A stretch of 64,000 nucleotides of DNA from CAJQQY01 sp045106765 (GCA_045106765.1 JBGCFD010000125.1:1-64000), one strand, 5' to 3'. Counted from the first letter of the stretch, positions 13,382 to 23,841 are shown. Notes: a model not told the origin generated them from the sequence alone. Program-made: numbers and translations.

Positions 13382-16207
13382 TCACTTACGAACTTCACTC
13401 GGTGGTTTACCAAATTCCTCTGAAAAAGCTCTAGAGAAATAATTTGGATCACTAAAACCAACTTTATATGCTATTTCAGCAACATTCATCGAAGAATTCT
13501 GAAGTAGTTCTAGGCTATTTTGCAATCGAAATCTGCGGATAAATTTGCTTGGAGGAAGCCCTGTTAATGCTTTTAGTTTTCGATACATCTGAGTAGTACT
13601 TAAATGCATTTCTTTACTTAATTCAGCTACAGAAAAATTAGGGTTCCCTAATTCTTTTTGGAGTATTTTTATTACTTTTTGGAAAAAATCATCTTCAGAA
13701 TTAGTCGGCTTTTTAGAAAACGAAGTTAAATCTCCTTTATATTTGGCTTGAAGAATTGCTCTATTTTCTACTAATTTTTTTAACCTGACTTTCAATTCTC
13801 GTTTTTGGAATGGCTTCATCATATATGCATCAGCCCCTGTTTCCAATCCCTCAATTTTATCATCTTGAGTTGCTTTAGCCGTCAATAATATAATTGGAAT
13901 ATGGCTAGTTTTTTCGTCTTTTTTCAAGATTTTGCAAACTTCAAATCCATTTTTCTTTGTCATCATTAAGTCACTAATAATAATATCAGGAATCAATTCC
14001 AATGCTTTTTCAATTCCTTCTTGACCATCGAGAGCTACTTCAATATTATAATCTTCTTTGACACAGCTTTTGATATAGGTAATTACATCCTCGTTATCTT
14101 CCACCACTAATAATTGAGGAATTCCATTTGTTTCAAAATTAAAATCAACCAATCCTGTATCAAACTTAGGTGTTAATTCTTTTTCGGTTTCGATCAATCC
14201 TTCCTCTTGTAACAATACATTTACATTATCTTTCACACTCTCTTTAACATGATTAATTGGTAGAGACACAATAAATTCACTTCCTCCCCCCAATTCACTT
14301 TTCAATAAAATTTCTCCATTTAAAAATTCAACTAATTCTTTTGTCAGAGCTAATCCTATTCCTACCCCATCTGCTTTTACTTTATCTGGTTGATCCACTT
14401 TATAAAATCTTTCAAAAATAAATGGTTGATCTTTGGTAGAAATGCCTTTTCCATTATCTTTTACTTTTAAATATAACCTATCATTTTCTCTTTTTACATG
14501 AAAAACAACTTTTCCTTTTTCAGGTGTATACTTAATCGCATTGGACAAAAGATTATAAATAATATGTTGGACTTTTTGCTCATCAAAATCCATGATGATT
14601 TCTTTCTCTTCCGTGTAAAAGGTCAATTGAATATCCTTTGCATTTGCCATTGATTGAAATGACTCTGCTAAATATTGCAAAAAGTGAATAATTTCTCCTT
14701 GAACTAAATTAGCTTTTAAATTACCTGATTCTGCTTTACTCAAATCCAGAATTTGATTGATCAGTCTCAATAAATTATTACTATTTCTTTGAATTAATTC
14801 TTTCTCTTCCTCATTCCCATTTATATTTTCGGTCATGCCCATGATGACCGTCAGCGGAGTCCTAAACTCGTGAGTGATATTCGTATATAATCTAGACTTT
14901 AGATTATTTAATTCTTTAAGTCGTTCTGCCTCATTATGCTCAATGTCTTGCATAATTTTAGCTTTTTCCAATTCGAATTCTCCCTTCCGTTTTTCATCTT
15001 CTATCTCCTTTTGACGATAAGCCATCCCCAAAGAAAAAATAATTAATTCGAAAATTGTCCCAACTCGAAAATACATCACAGAGAAATCAACCGATTGTAA
15101 CCTCAGCCAAATCGTAGCAATTAATCCAAGTCCCATCAAACTAAATCCAAAAATAATATACAGTCCTTTTTTGTCTTTAGTTTTATACAATGGAAGTAGA
15201 AATGAAAAGCATAAAAATAAAAATGCAATAGCATACCCAATTGCTCCAACATCTGAAACATTATAACTGAACGAAGAATACCACATGATAGCATAGTCGA
15301 AAATAACTATTGGAATAGTGATATAGGAGAATATTTTAAACACTTTATTCCACCATGGAAGTAATTTTTCCAAATCCAAAAAAGATTGTAAAAAAGCTAA
15401 ATATCCAACAAAAGTAATGTAGCCTGTGGGTTTGAAAAAATAAATCCATTGTGGATTTTTTCCTAAAAAAAAACTATCCAACCAATCTGCTAAATCACCT
15501 GAATTGTACAATGAAAAAAGTGTAAATCCCAAAATATAAAGCGAGTAATATAAGTACGATTTATCTTTGGCATGAATAAAGAGGAAGAAATTATATACCA
15601 ACATCATTATTACAAATCCTAAATATATACCATTCCATTGTTTCCTTTTTTCTAATTCAGAAAAAAAAGTAACGGAATGTTGGAGTTCTAAATCAAATAT
15701 AGGAGCGATATATTTTCTCTTATTTTTGCTTTGAAAATATATGGTTCTTTCTTCTCCTAAAGGAAGATTTATTCTTACAATATTTGCTTTGCTGATTGGA
15801 GCGAACGAACGTTCATCGGTTGGAATAAATGAGCCTGTTTTATATTTTTTGACTAATCCCTTCGAATCAACAACAAAGATATTGAGGTGGGTAAATATTA
15901 TTGAAAAGCGAACTACCCATTCTGAAAAATCATCATTACCCTTAATATGATTAGCTAGTTCAATCTTCCCCCAATAAGTTGCTTGAGGTAAAAAATCTGT
16001 TGTCCAATCTTGATGATGAGAAAAACGAGAAGATGAATTTTTAATATCTTCAAAAGTCATCTCGCCAGATTCATCATGAAAAATTTCAAGGTGATCAGTC
16101 AAAATATATTTAGGAGCGATTTCTTCAATAGCATATTTTTTTGCGTCAAGAGATTGAGCAAAGAATAGTATTATGACTATAACTAGGTAGTTAATTTTTT
16201 TTCTCAA
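13382..16207 (-). CDS. Hybrid sensor kinase with 7TMR-DISM input and AraC output
   Basis: A one-protein two-component system. The signal peptide (1-22) is followed by a periplasmic 7TMR-DISM extracellular domain (about 35-165), which in this family is thought to bind carbohydrate-like ligands, and a seven-helix membrane domain (about 190-395). A coiled linker leads to HisKA with the phosphorylated His446 in NITHEFRTPLTVIMG. A HATPase domain follows, with N-box LLSNAIKYTPEKG and G-boxes. A receiver domain has Asp746 in IIISDLMM and the lysine in MMKPFQKREL. The C-terminus is an AraC helix-turn-helix (about 845-940). At 941 residues it is complete. The gene is monocistronic; targets are unknown. 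Confidence 0.93.
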   Translation of the reverse strand: MRKKINYLVIVIILFFAQSLDAKKYAIEEIAPKYILTDHLEIFHDESGEMTFEDIKNSSSRFSHHQDWTTDFLPQATYWGKIELANHIKGNDDFSEWVVRFSIIFTHLNIFVVDSKGLVKKYKTGSFIPTDERSFAPISKANIVRINLPLGEERTIYFQSKNKRKYIAPIFDLELQHSVTFFSELEKRKQWNGIYLGFVIMMLVYNFFLFIHAKDKSYLYYSLYILGFTLFSLYNSGDLADWLDSFFLGKNPQWIYFFKPTGYITFVGYLAFLQSFLDLEKLLPWWNKVFKIFSYITIPIVIFDYAIMWYSSFSYNVSDVGAIGYAIAFLFLCFSFLLPLYKTKDKKGLYIIFGFSLMGLGLIATIWLRLQSVDFSVMYFRVGTIFELIIFSLGMAYRQKEIEDEKRKGEFELEKAKIMQDIEHNEAERLKELNNLKSRLYTNITHEFRTPLTVIMGMTENINGNEEEKELIQRNSNNLLRLINQILDLSKAESGNLKANLVQGEIIHFLQYLAESFQSMANAKDIQLTFYTEEKEIIMDFDEQKVQHIIYNLLSNAIKYTPEKGKVVFHVKRENDRLYLKVKDNGKGISTKDQPFIFERFYKVDQPDKVKADGVGIGLALTKELVEFLNGEILLKSELGGGSEFIVSLPINHVKESVKDNVNVLLQEEGLIETEKELTPKFDTGLVDFNFETNGIPQLLVVEDNEDVITYIKSCVKEDYNIEVALDGQEGIEKALELIPDIIISDLMMTKKNGFEVCKILKKDEKTSHIPIILLTAKATQDDKIEGLETGADAYMMKPFQKRELKVRLKKLVENRAILQAKYKGDLTSFSKKPTNSEDDFFQKVIKILQKELGNPNFSVAELSKEMHLSTTQMYRKLKALTGLPPSKFIRRFRLQNSLELLQNSSMNVAEIAYKVGFSDPNYFSRAFSEEFGKPPSEVRK

Positions 16208-16522
16208 AAAAAATTAATTTAGGAGGTTCAAAAGTTAATTTAGGTGTCGGTCTTGAAGCGATTATTGGTTTTAGTTTCAGATGTAAACTATTCTTCATTA
16301 TATTTCAGAAGACGAAATTATATACATGAGTTAGATAAATGAGTTCATGAAATTAGTATTTTATATTTAGAAAAGTATCTTTTTTTGAAAGCCTTCTCAT
16401 ATATTTTCTCATTTAATATATTGTTTTTTCAATCTCAATATAAAAATATTTAATAAATGAAAAAACCCGCTTTGTAATAATTACAAAGCGGGTTTTTGGT
16501 AAAATAGTTATTAAAATTTCAT
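16208..16522. other. Intergenic stretch between sensor kinase and lgt
   Basis: AT-rich, with no coding frame seen. It contains the upstream region of the sensor kinase gene and the lgt terminator at 16461-16497. Confidence 0.6.
16461..16497 (-). terminator. Terminator downstream of lgt
   Basis: AACCCGCTTTGTAA pairs with TTACAAAGCGGGTT, flanked by A and T runs so that it can work in both directions. It lies 26 bases beyond the lgt stop codon. Confidence 0.85.
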
Positions 16523-17710
16523 CTACACTTTTGTTGGTGTTTTACTTTTACTCCAAAGAAAAAATCCTAACACTACACCTAGCGTAATCAACATTACTGC
16601 TATTAATTCTGCTTGAGTCCAATTGAATGGCAACCAATCGTAACGATCATTTACTCGCCATGCTTCAATCCAATACCTTTCGATTCCATTAAAAATTAAG
16701 TAAATACAAAATAGTACTCCTGGAATAGTGATCTTCTTTCTAATACCCCACAAGATTCCAAAAATGGCAAACGAAGCAGCTATTTCCCAAATTGGTGTGG
16801 CATAAACTGCCTCCGCTAATTCCATATTATATTGCCAAGGATAGCCTTCTATTTTTACTCCATCCATATTGACATTGTGAGGATATTTCGATGACCAAAC
16901 CCAATCAGGTGCCCAAGATAACCAGGAAGGAGCTTCACTAAAATCATAGTCAGCTGTTTTCACAGGTACTCCCCAATCACCATCACCTGACAATTGACAA
17001 CCCATTCGACCAACTCCGTACGATAGAATTAATCCTGGCGCAACTGCATCTGCAAAATGTGGAACTGAAATTTTCTTCCATGAAATATAGGAAATTACTC
17101 CAATCGCTCCTCCGATCAATCCACCATAAATAGCAAGTCCACTTCCTGAAAAAAGTTGCCCAATTGGATCAGCAAAAAATTGTTGTGGTGTCTCAATGAG
17201 TGCAAAAATTTTAGCACCTAGCAAACCTGTTATTGCTGCCACGACTGTGATGTCACCAGTCCGATCACTTGGAAAAATCTTAACAATTTTGTCAATTGGT
17301 TTTTCTAATTTCTCACTATTCTGTTCCCAATATTTATAGCCTGCAAAAATTAATGCTAAAACAATTCCTCCCACGATACTTCCTTTACTCGAAAAAACGG
17401 TGCCTGGCATATCGGCTTTAACAGCATCAAAATTTTGATAGATGTATAAAATTTTAAATCCAGCCACAAATCCAATCAATCCATTGATGGCTACATCCAT
17501 AGGTTTAACTGGTTCACCTACTTTTACTTTTTGTGGAGTAAAAGTAAAAATACCTTGCTTCTCTTTTCGTCTCAATTCAGCATATAAATTCCAAGCTGCT
17601 GACAAAAATGCGAGTGCCATAAACAATCCGAAAGTTTGAAAAATCGACGTCCAATTGTCTGGATCTGTTCCGATTAAATCATGGAGTAAGTAGGAAAGAT
17701 TTGGATACAT
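16523..17710 (-). CDS. lgt: Prolipoprotein diacylglyceryl transferase
   Basis: Inner-membrane enzyme that transfers diacylglycerol from phosphatidylglycerol to the lipobox cysteine of prolipoproteins. It acts on the many lipoproteins seen in this window. The Lgt signature GVGRMGCQLSGDGDWG is present, with the essential Arg of GRxGC. Multiple transmembrane helices run through the protein, and the C-terminal helix follows NGIERYWIEAWR, matching the conserved R-F/Y-x-E-x-x-R region. At 395 residues it is about 100 longer than enterobacterial Lgt, because of an N-terminal helix extension and a loop, as in other Bacteroidota. A likely promoter lies at 17791-17819. Confidence 0.93.
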   Translation of the reverse strand: MYPNLSYLLHDLIGTDPDNWTSIFQTFGLFMALAFLSAAWNLYAELRRKEKQGIFTFTPQKVKVGEPVKPMDVAINGLIGFVAGFKILYIYQNFDAVKADMPGTVFSSKGSIVGGIVLALIFAGYKYWEQNSEKLEKPIDKIVKIFPSDRTGDITVVAAITGLLGAKIFALIETPQQFFADPIGQLFSGSGLAIYGGLIGGAIGVISYISWKKISVPHFADAVAPGLILSYGVGRMGCQLSGDGDWGVPVKTADYDFSEAPSWLSWAPDWVWSSKYPHNVNMDGVKIEGYPWQYNMELAEAVYATPIWEIAASFAIFGILWGIRKKITIPGVLFCIYLIFNGIERYWIEAWRVNDRYDWLPFNWTQAELIAVMLITLGVVLGFFLWSKSKTPTKV

Positions 17711-17790
17711 ATTTTTTCTTTTATAATTGTATTTTTAATCACTTGAATATCAACGCATTAACTTCTTTTTTCGTTGGTCAAATGATTTGA

Positions 17791-17819
17791 CAAAAATAGA
17801 TAGCTTGGAAAGAAATCAA
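17791..17819 (-). promoter_or_regulatory. Predicted lgt promoter
   Basis: On the minus strand TTG (17819-17817) is followed after 18 bases by TATTTTTG (17798-17791), fitting TTG / TAnnTTTG. The lgt start is about 80 bases downstream. Confidence 0.4.
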
Positions 17820-17851
17820 AGGATTTACGTACTTTATTTTTGTCAAAAAAA

Positions 17852-17889
17852 ATGACAATCAAACAGTAATTACTTGATTGTCATTCTTT
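17852..17889 (-). terminator. Terminator downstream of mtaB
   Basis: ATGACAATCAA and TTGATTGTCAT form an 11-bp stem; on the minus strand it is followed by a run of eight T, 30 bases after the mtaB stop. Confidence 0.85.
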
Positions 17890-17918
17890 TAATAAATTAA
17901 AAATCGATTTACCTATTT

Positions 17919-19277
17919 TTAATAATCAAAAATTGCTTTAGGAATATCTGCTAACATCGCTTCGACATTTCCGTCCTCATTGATATTCTGTAATTGAACT
18001 GTCGCAATTTTATTAATCAATTCTGCTTGAAAAGGCATTTCTACTTTTACATAATTATCTGTAAAACCAGTCATCTTTGTTTCATTTCGATGCGCTTCAA
18101 AAAGTACATCTCGATAGCGACCTAAATATTGTTGGTAAAATTTCTCTTTTTTCTTGGCTGATAAATTTCGAAGCATCTCATTTCGCTTTCTTCTTTTTTC
18201 CATCGGAATTACCTCTTCCATTTCGGCAGCAGGAGTATTCGCTCTTTCGGAATAAGTGAACACATGCAAATATGAGATATCTAAATTTTCCAAAAAGTTA
18301 ATCGTCTCCAAAAAATCCTCATCCGTCTCGCCAGGAAAACCAACGATCACATCTACTCCAATGCAACAATGTGGCATTGTTGATTTTATTTTTTCTACTC
18401 GCTGCACATATAGTTCTCGTTTGTAGCGACGACTCATCATTCTGAGTTGCTTATTATTTCCAGATTGCAAAGGAATATGAAAGTGTGGAACAAATCGCTC
18501 AGAATTTGCTACAAATTCAATTACCTCATCGGTACATAAATTAGGTTCGATAGATGAAATTCTAAATCGTTCGATTTCTTCCACTTTGTCCAACTCTTTG
18601 ATTAAGTCGATAAACATGGCTTCTTTTTTTGGACGCACTCCTTCAATCACTTCTGTTCCATTTCCAAAATCTCCCAAATTTACTCCAGTCAAAACAATTT
18701 CTTTGGTACCTGCTTCACCAATTTTTCTAGCATTAGCAATTACGTTTTCGACTGTATCACTTCGGCTTTTTCCACGAGCTAAAGGAATTGTACAAAAAGT
18801 ACATTTATAATTACAACCATCTTGTATTTTCAAAAATGATCGAGTTCGATCGCCAAATGAAAATGCATTGACAAATTGATTCGCCTCCTTGACATCACTT
18901 GCTCGAACCATTCCTTTGTCTGGGGCTTTGCTCAAGTCATCAATAAAATCTAAAATTCGAAATTTCTCAGCAGCTCCTAAAACTAAATCTACCCCTGGGA
19001 TTTCAGCAATTTCTTTTGGTTTCAATTGGGCGTAACAACCTATCACCACTACAAATGCTTCTGGTGAAAATCGCAATGCTCGACGAACTATTTGTCGACA
19101 TTTTTTATCGGCAAAGTCAGTCACCGAACAAGTGTTAATGACATAAATATTTGCTCCTTCCTCAAATTTCACTTCTGCATATCCTCGATCTTCGAAAGTT
19201 CGACCGATGGCCGAAGTTTCGGAATAATTGAGTTTGCAACCTAGTGTATAAAATGCTACCGTTCTTGGCGTCGCCAT
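17919..19277 (-). CDS. mtaB: tRNA t6A37 methylthiotransferase
   Basis: Radical-SAM enzyme that converts t6A37 to ms2t6A37 in tRNAs reading ANN codons. The N-terminal UPF0004 domain has the three cysteines for the auxiliary iron-sulfur cluster at Cys14, Cys50 and Cys81. The radical-SAM motif C-x3-C-x2-C is Cys155, Cys159 and Cys162 in DGCNYKCTFCTIPLARG. The C-terminal TRAM domain (YRDVLFEAHRNETKMTGFTDNYVKVEM) binds tRNA. The LGCKLNYSE start is typical of MtaB rather than MiaB or RimO. Length 452 is normal. The terminator behind it and separate lgt promoter suggest a single-gene unit. Confidence 0.92.
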   Translation of the reverse strand: MATPRTVAFYTLGCKLNYSETSAIGRTFEDRGYAEVKFEEGANIYVINTCSVTDFADKKCRQIVRRALRFSPEAFVVVIGCYAQLKPKEIAEIPGVDLVLGAAEKFRILDFIDDLSKAPDKGMVRASDVKEANQFVNAFSFGDRTRSFLKIQDGCNYKCTFCTIPLARGKSRSDTVENVIANARKIGEAGTKEIVLTGVNLGDFGNGTEVIEGVRPKKEAMFIDLIKELDKVEEIERFRISSIEPNLCTDEVIEFVANSERFVPHFHIPLQSGNNKQLRMMSRRYKRELYVQRVEKIKSTMPHCCIGVDVIVGFPGETDEDFLETINFLENLDISYLHVFTYSERANTPAAEMEEVIPMEKRRKRNEMLRNLSAKKKEKFYQQYLGRYRDVLFEAHRNETKMTGFTDNYVKVEMPFQAELINKIATVQLQNINEDGNVEAMLADIPKAIFDY

Positions 19278-19618
19278 TTCTTAATTTTTTTTTCTAAAAA
19301 GATGTGCAAAGTTACTGCTTTTTAAAAATATTCAAACCTTTCTAAAAAATTTTAAACAAAGACTTTTTGAAAAGAGAATGGCACGTTATTGGCGCAAAAC
19401 TCTGAAATGATATTTTTTTACATTTCTTTTCCTAATTCAATTACAACCTTTGTTTTTAGGCAATGTCTTTAAAAATAGAACAATTAAACACGCTCAGTCA
19501 CCTTCTTTTCCAAAAAAAAATATTCTTATAAAACATCTCACTTGTAACCTATGAATTTTTGAGAAGTAATTAGTTTAATTGTTTTCATACACTATTTGTC
19601 AAAAATAAAATCTACCTA
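19278..19618. other. Intergenic stretch, nothing recognised
   Basis: AT-rich region between the divergent starts of mtaB and the DUF5916 gene. No reading frame, strong hairpin or clear promoter box was found. Confidence 0.5.
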
Positions 19619-22153
19619 ATGAAAAACCTATTGCTAACCACCTTTGCAACCACTTTTCTATTTTTATCATTTTCTCAAGCCCAAGTTGATTCTTTGACCA
19701 TAGAAACTAAAAAAGAAGTAGCTGCGCATCGGACTCAAAATGATATAAAAATAAATGGTGAATTAGATGAATTTGATTGGGCAAATGCAGAAGTTGCTAC
19801 TGACCTGACTCAGCTTAATCCTGCTCCAGGAGAAAAAGCAAGCAATAAGACAGAAATAAAAGTGATGTATGATAACCAAGCAATTTATGTTTCTGCTAAA
19901 ATGTATACAGATCCTACAACAATTTCCAAGCAATTAACTGAACGAGATGCTTTAAATAATTGTGATTGGTTTGGAATTCTTTTGTCTCCTTACCAAGATG
20001 GGATCAATGCTTTAGAATTTATTATTTCAAGTGCTGGCGTTCAGTTCGATGCTCAGCTTTCTACTTTTGGAGAAGATGAGGCTTGGGATGCAGTTTGGGA
20101 AGGAGAAACAAAAATTACCGATTATGGTTGGATTGCAGAAGTTGCCATTCCTTATTCTGCTCTTCGTTTTCCAGACAAAGAAGAGCAAGAATGGGATGTG
20201 AATTTTTTCCGTTTTACTAACAGTACTCAAGAAAAAGTTTTTTGGAGTGAAATAAAACCTACCGTAAATGGCTTTGTTAATCAGTCTGGAACATTAACAG
20301 GTATTTCCGATATCAAACCTCCTATTCGTTTACAAGCAACTCCTTTTTTAGCTACATATGCTCAACGTTATAATGAAAAAACTGAAACAAATCCAAATCC
20401 TGTTTGGGGAAGATCATTCAATGCAGGTATGGATATTAAATATGGATTGAGTGATGCCTTCACTTTGGATATGACTTTGATCCCTGATTTTGGAGAAGCT
20501 GTTTCTGATAATCAAGTTTTAAATTTAACTCAGTTCGAAGTACGATTTAATGAAAACAGACAATTCTTTACAGAAGGAACAGAGCTTTTCAATAAAGGTG
20601 GTTTATTTTATTCTCGTCGAATTGGTGGTGCGCCGATGCATTCCGCTTCTAACTTTTTATTAGATGGAGAAGAAGTTGTGGAGGAACCTGGAGAAACGCA
20701 ATTATACAATGCAACTAAGATTTCAGGAAGAACTTCTAAAGGAACTGGGATTGGTTTTTTCAACGCCATCTCAGGAGCAACTAATGCGACGCTTCGTGCG
20801 GAAGACAGTTCAGAAAGGCAGGTGGAAACCAATCCTTTGACGAATTACAATGTTATTGCGATTGACCAAAATTTGAAAAACAATTCCTTTATCACTTTGA
20901 TCAATACTAATGTTGCAAGAAATGGTTCAGATTATGATGCGAATGCCACAGGTTTGATTTTTAATTTGAGAAATAAAAAAGAATCCTATCGAGTGCGAGG
21001 AAATGTAAAAGTAAGTCAACAGTTCTTTTCGGATAACAATGCTTTTACAAGTCATGTTAATAATTTATTTATTACAGATGAAGACTTAACGGAGTTAACA
21101 GACAATCCAGATCGAAAAGTTTTATTAGGACATGCCTACAATATTGGTGTTTCTAAAATTAGTGGGAATTTTAATTTTGGAACTGGTTATGGAGTGGAAA
21201 GTCATACTTACGATATCAACGATCTTGGTTTTCTTTATAATAATAATGAGCAAAATATGGATCTTTGGTTTGAGTATGGTCACTATAAACCTTTTGGGAA
21301 ATTCAATCGAATGGGTGGAGGATTGTGGAGTGGCATAGAACGTTTATATAGTCCAAATAAATTCGCTGAAATGGGAATCAATCCTTATTGGTGGATGCAA
21401 ACAAAAGGTTTTTGGAATATCAATTTCTTTGGTTACACCGAGCCATTTAGAAATGGTCGAGATTACTTCGAACCAAGAACGCCTGGCAGATACGTCAAAA
21501 CGCCGAAGATGTGGAACACAGGAGTTAATATAGTCTCTGACCAAAGAAAAAAATTAGTTTGGCACCTCAATACTAATGGTGGAAAAACGATTGATTTGTA
21601 TGAGTCCAACTGGTGGAGTTTGAGTACTATGGGACAATGGCGAGCGACTGACCGATTTAATATTAGTTTAGATACTCGAAATATTTTTGATTATAATGAT
21701 GTAGGTTATGTAGATAATTTTGGAACTAATGGCGAAGAAGTCATTCTTGGAAAACGAGATCAACGAACAGTCATCAATACATTAAGGGCAGGTTATAGTT
21801 TCACCAAAAATATGACTCTGAGTTTCAGACTTAGACACTATTGGTCATCAGTAAAATACAACTCATTTCATAATATTTCAGAAGATGGTGATCTCATTCC
21901 TACTGACTATAATGAGTTTAATGACTTAAGCTTTAACTTTTTTAATATTGATATGATTTATCGATGGAGATTTGCACCTGGAAGTGATATCTTTTTTGTT
22001 TGGAAAAATGCGATTAGTGATGTGAGTGATCATACCGATTTCATTCAATATGATTATCGAAAAGGAACCAATCGCTTAGGTGAATTTCCTCAAAGCAATA
22101 GCTTCTCCTTGAAAGTAGTTTACTTCTTGGATTACCTCTCATTAACTAAATAA
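19619..22153 (+). CDS. DUF5916 outer-membrane protein with CBM9-like domain
   Basis: Exported 844-residue protein. Signal peptide 1-21 ends FSQA. Residues about 40-230 form a family-9 carbohydrate-binding-like domain (IKINGELDEFDWANAEVATDL start, NALEFIISSAGVQFD, WIAEVAIPYSALRF). The remainder is the DUF5916 beta-barrel-like part with the diagnostic TLDMTLIPDFGEAVSDNQVLNLTQFE and FNENRQFFTEGTELF segments. Alternating hydrophobic strands and a final aromatic residue pattern suggest an outer-membrane barrel. In related organisms these proteins are linked to polysaccharide or peptide handling, but function is not established. A clear terminator follows. Confidence 0.88.
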   Translation: MKNLLLTTFATTFLFLSFSQAQVDSLTIETKKEVAAHRTQNDIKINGELDEFDWANAEVATDLTQLNPAPGEKASNKTEIKVMYDNQAIYVSAKMYTDPTTISKQLTERDALNNCDWFGILLSPYQDGINALEFIISSAGVQFDAQLSTFGEDEAWDAVWEGETKITDYGWIAEVAIPYSALRFPDKEEQEWDVNFFRFTNSTQEKVFWSEIKPTVNGFVNQSGTLTGISDIKPPIRLQATPFLATYAQRYNEKTETNPNPVWGRSFNAGMDIKYGLSDAFTLDMTLIPDFGEAVSDNQVLNLTQFEVRFNENRQFFTEGTELFNKGGLFYSRRIGGAPMHSASNFLLDGEEVVEEPGETQLYNATKISGRTSKGTGIGFFNAISGATNATLRAEDSSERQVETNPLTNYNVIAIDQNLKNNSFITLINTNVARNGSDYDANATGLIFNLRNKKESYRVRGNVKVSQQFFSDNNAFTSHVNNLFITDEDLTELTDNPDRKVLLGHAYNIGVSKISGNFNFGTGYGVESHTYDINDLGFLYNNNEQNMDLWFEYGHYKPFGKFNRMGGGLWSGIERLYSPNKFAEMGINPYWWMQTKGFWNINFFGYTEPFRNGRDYFEPRTPGRYVKTPKMWNTGVNIVSDQRKKLVWHLNTNGGKTIDLYESNWWSLSTMGQWRATDRFNISLDTRNIFDYNDVGYVDNFGTNGEEVILGKRDQRTVINTLRAGYSFTKNMTLSFRLRHYWSSVKYNSFHNISEDGDLIPTDYNEFNDLSFNFFNIDMIYRWRFAPGSDIFFVWKNAISDVSDHTDFIQYDYRKGTNRLGEFPQSNSFSLKVVYFLDYLSLTK

Positions 22154-22205
22154 TCGTGAATCGTTAATTTCTGAAGATACTATCTAAGTACTCCCAGTAA
22201 TGATG

Positions 22206-22243
22206 AACGCCCACTAACGTATATTTCGTTAGTGGGCGTTTTA
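22206..22243 (+). terminator. Terminator after the DUF5916 gene
   Basis: AACGCCCACTAACG pairs perfectly with CGTTAGTGGGCGTT around a 7-base loop, followed by TTAAAT. Confidence 0.85.
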
Positions 22244-22312
22244 AATAATTAATGGTGAATCTCAAACGAAATAGTAGCTTCGGGAACTAACCATTCGCCA
22301 TTAACATAACTA

Positions 22313-23173
22313 TCATTTCAGTAAACGCAAGAGATACTCTCCATATCCACTTTTGATATATTTTTGTCCTAATCTTTCCAATTGCTCATCATCGATGAAT
22401 CCCATTTCCCAGGCGATTTCTTCAATACATCCAATCTTCAAACCTTGCCGATCTTCAATTACTTCAATGAATTGTCCAGCTTGAACTAACGACTTATGCG
22501 TACCTGTGTCCAACCAAGCCACTCCCCTACTCAAAACACCCACTTGTAATTTTCCTTGCTCCAAATAATATTTATTGACATCAGTAATTTCATATTCTCC
22601 TCTTGGACTTGGCTTTAAATTTTTCGCCACTTCTACTACAGAGTTGTCATAAAAATATAATCCTGGAACTGCATAATTTGATTTTGGATTCTCCGGCTTT
22701 TCCTCAATCGAAAGTGCTTTGAAGTTTTCATCAAATTCCACCACACCATATCTTTCTGGATCAGCTACTTGATAAGCGAAAACAACCCCGCCCGTCGGGT
22801 TAGCACTCACTTGTAATAATTCTTTCAAGCCATTTCCATAAAAAATGTTATCACCTAAAACTAAAGCTACACTATCATCTCCAATAAAATCTTCCCCTAA
22901 GACAAATGCTTGCGCCAAACCATTTGGATCGTACTGTGGTATGTAAGTAAATTTACATCCGATTTCGCTACCATCTTTGAGTAACTTTTCAAAATTAGGT
23001 AAGTCATGTGGAGTAGAAATAATCGCAATATCTCGAATACCTGCTTGTAATAAAATTGACAACGGATAATAAATCATCGGCTTGTCATAGACTGGCATTA
23101 ATTGCTTACTAACTGCAAGGGTAAGTGGATAAAGTCGAGTACCTAATCCACCTGCAAGGATAATTCCTTTCAT
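22313..23173 (-). CDS. rfbA: Glucose-1-phosphate thymidylyltransferase
   Basis: Makes dTDP-glucose from dTTP and glucose 1-phosphate, the first step of dTDP-L-rhamnose synthesis. The nucleotide-binding motif GGLGTRLYPLT is near residue 8, with VSKQLMPVYDKPMIYYPLS next. LVLGDNIFYG carries the metal-binding Asp, and GVVEFDENFKALSIEEKP and ITDVNKYYLEQGKL are strongly conserved in RfbA/RmlA. Length 286 is exact for the family. The rest of the rhamnose pathway (rfbBCD) is not next to it; both neighbours are unrelated, so it stands alone here. Confidence 0.95.
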   Translation of the reverse strand: MKGIILAGGLGTRLYPLTLAVSKQLMPVYDKPMIYYPLSILLQAGIRDIAIISTPHDLPNFEKLLKDGSEIGCKFTYIPQYDPNGLAQAFVLGEDFIGDDSVALVLGDNIFYGNGLKELLQVSANPTGGVVFAYQVADPERYGVVEFDENFKALSIEEKPENPKSNYAVPGLYFYDNSVVEVAKNLKPSPRGEYEITDVNKYYLEQGKLQVGVLSRGVAWLDTGTHKSLVQAGQFIEVIEDRQGLKIGCIEEIAWEMGFIDDEQLERLGQKYIKSGYGEYLLRLLK

Positions 23174-23413
23174 AATAATAATTTTTCTGTTTCACGGATT
23201 AAAAAATGATAGACAATGAATGGTTATTTTATGCAAAGGCGTAGTTAGCGCTTTGAGAACAAAAAATCGCTCTATCAAGCTCCATAAAATTAAAGTCTAT
23301 TCTATTTAACTCAATAATCGTTACTAAGTTTCACGCAAAAATAGTCTCATTTTTAAGGAAATAAGAAAAATAAGAAAGGAATTTTGGAGGGAAGTTTTTT
23401 GAGAAAAAATATT

Positions 23414-23457
23414 TAATAGGCAGTTTTCAGTTGCTTACTAAAAACTGCCTACTATTA
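23414..23457 (-). terminator. Terminator downstream of the response regulator
   Basis: TAATAGGCAGTTTT pairs with AAAACTGCCTACTATTA around a 10-base loop, directly behind the minus-strand gene that ends at 23464. Confidence 0.7.
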
Positions 23458-23463
23458 AACCTG

Positions 23464-23841
23464 CTAACTAGCAGCTAATTCCATTTGTTGAAAAACCATT
23501 TTAATTCGAAGAACTAATTCTGAAGGCTTAAATGGTTTAGAGATAAAATCTGTCGCACCTAATCTAAATGCTTCTAAAACGGTATCATCATTTCCTAAAG
23601 CAGAAATCATAATAATCGGTAATTGGCTTTTCATCTTTTTTCGAACAAAAGTAATGAGCTCCAAACCTGAGACCTGAGGCATCACAATATCTGCTACGAT
23701 CAAATCAGGAGATTCTGTTTTTATTTTTTCCAAGGCTTCTTTTCCATCTTTTGCTAAAATGATTTCAAATCCTTGTTTTTTTAATCGAAACGATAAAGAA
23801 GTCAATAAGATTTCCTCATCTTCACAAACTAAAATTTTCAT
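23464..23841 (-). CDS. Stand-alone response regulator (receiver domain only)
   Basis: CheY-like receiver with no output domain. The acidic pocket is in ILVCEDEE at the start, the phosphoacceptor Asp in PDLIVADIVMPQ, the Thr/Ser switch in PIIMISALG, and the conserved lysine in FISKPFKP. I chose the ATG of MKILVCEDEE; two codons upstream there is another ATG that is less likely. It is a single-gene unit without a kinase neighbour. It diverges from the Crp/Fnr gene, and may act through protein contact or phosphotransfer. Confidence 0.9.
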   Translation of the reverse strand: MKILVCEDEEILLTSLSFRLKKQGFEIILAKDGKEALEKIKTESPDLIVADIVMPQVSGLELITFVRKKMKSQLPIIMISALGNDDTVLEAFRLGATDFISKPFKPSELVLRIKMVFQQMELAAS